Assembly: GCF_010915725.1 (NCBI RefSeq)
Contig: NZ_JAAIJR010000037.1
Location: 1 to 46,205, forward strand
Direction: 5' to 3'
Source of the DNA: Thiorhodococcus mannitoliphagus
GTDB taxonomy: Bacteria; Pseudomonadota; Gammaproteobacteria; Chromatiales; Chromatiaceae
DNA length: 46,205 nt
Each line of letters opens with the position of its first letter. The first letter of the stretch is position 1. Under the pieces are notes generated by a model. That model was not told the origin of the DNA and did no database searches. It saw only the letters and a list, made by a program, of their open reading frames with translations. Both the position numbers and the translations under genes were made by a program. Positions 45,881 to 46,205 of this stretch are shown here, piece by piece.

Positions 45881-46205
45881 GGCGGCTCGAGTTCGCGCAC
45901 AGGATTCGGGAGCGCGCGCTCGAGCGTCGCCCGCATGGATCTGGACGGCAGCGTCTGCTCGACTCCGATCGGGGTCGACGACGCTCGTCCTCAGCCTAGT
46001 TTCCGGGAAACAACCAACGGCGTTGATCATCGGGCCGCCTAGTCGGTTGGGTTGAGTCGACACCGTGCATCCTTCAGGCAAAGCAACGTGGGAGCGGCGC
46101 CCCCCCCCGATACCCCCCCCCTCGCCGCGGGGGGCCCCGCCCACCCCACCTTGCCATTGGACCAAAGAATAAAGAAGCCCACCACACCCCACCCCACCCC
46201 CAAAT
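45881..46205. other. 3' end: inverted dispersed repeat and probable low-quality contig end
   Basis: No gene. About 46020-46095 is a diverged inverted copy of 39480-39560 (shared GAGTCGACACC, GCATCCT, CAAAGC, ACGTGGGAGCGGCGCC). From 46096 the palindrome degenerates into runs of C and G and then CCACACCCC-like repeats, unlike any other part of the window, which suggests sequencing or assembly error at a contig end. Confidence 0.6.

Noticed and set aside
46096-46205. C- and CA-rich tail considered as a telomere-like or simple repeat feature
   Set aside because: It follows a degraded copy of a known palindrome and looks like base-calling error at a contig end.

Overview
The window is GC-rich gammaproteobacterial DNA, most likely from a purple sulfur bacterium or close relative (Chromatiaceae/Chromatiales). 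This is inferred from gene content (KorAB, a 2-oxoacid TRAP transporter, OadGAB, a Cus-type metal pump, many c-di-GMP/phosphorelay proteins) and from abundant short dispersed repeats; no rRNA or other marker gene is present to prove it. I saw no tRNA, rRNA, CRISPR array, phage or intact insertion sequence. The last ~110 bases look like a low-quality contig end.

Layout. 1-842: repeats and the korA leader. 843-3724 (+): korAB, a 2-oxoacid:ferredoxin oxidoreductase. 3828-4964: two convergent Uma2-family nuclease-like genes. 5008-12276 (-): a four-gene signalling operon, in transcription order TonB-dependent receptor, YfiR-like periplasmic protein, CHASE8 hybrid histidine kinase with HPt, and REC-PAS-GGDEF-EAL protein. 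13058-15577 (+): an 839-residue protein of unknown function ending in a [4Fe-4S] ferredoxin domain. 16308-18776 (+): an exported transglycosylase-like/peptidoglycan-binding protein carrying a 27-bp minisatellite. 19069-21058 (+): TRAP subunits dctQM; the matching TakP-like binding protein lies at 23141-24226 (-), separated by a tail-anchored HPt gene (21459-22397) and an array of small mobile elements. 24384-26245 (-): a CPA1 Na+/H+ antiporter and a cNMP-binding protein. 26549-30148 (-): a membrane protein/MoxR ATPase/VWA-metallopeptidase-like operon. 30357-34895: single genes (DUF922, radical SAM PA0069, DUF2939, DUF4126, CAP domain). 35304-38569 (-): oadGAB, the Na+-pumping oxaloacetate decarboxylase. 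39953-45880 (+): a 31-codon small gene, then a Cus copper/silver efflux cluster lacking an outer-membrane cusC.

Working together. TRAP uptake of 2-oxo acids (TakP-like), KorAB and OadGAB share 2-oxoacid chemistry, and TRAP, the antiporter and Oad are all plausibly sodium coupled. The signalling operon looks like a YfiBNR-type envelope sensor in which the CHASE8 output has been changed from a diguanylate cyclase to a hybrid kinase, with a TonB receptor as outer-membrane partner and a separate c-di-GMP enzyme as the response regulator.

The strongest non-gene signal is an approximately 99-bp MITE-like element present in eight copies. It has ends GAAAG...CTTTC, carries 3-bp TTA/TAA target duplications, once splits a unit of a 15-bp tandem array exactly, and once sits at a stop codon. 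In all seven copies that can be assessed it is co-oriented with the gene ending just upstream.
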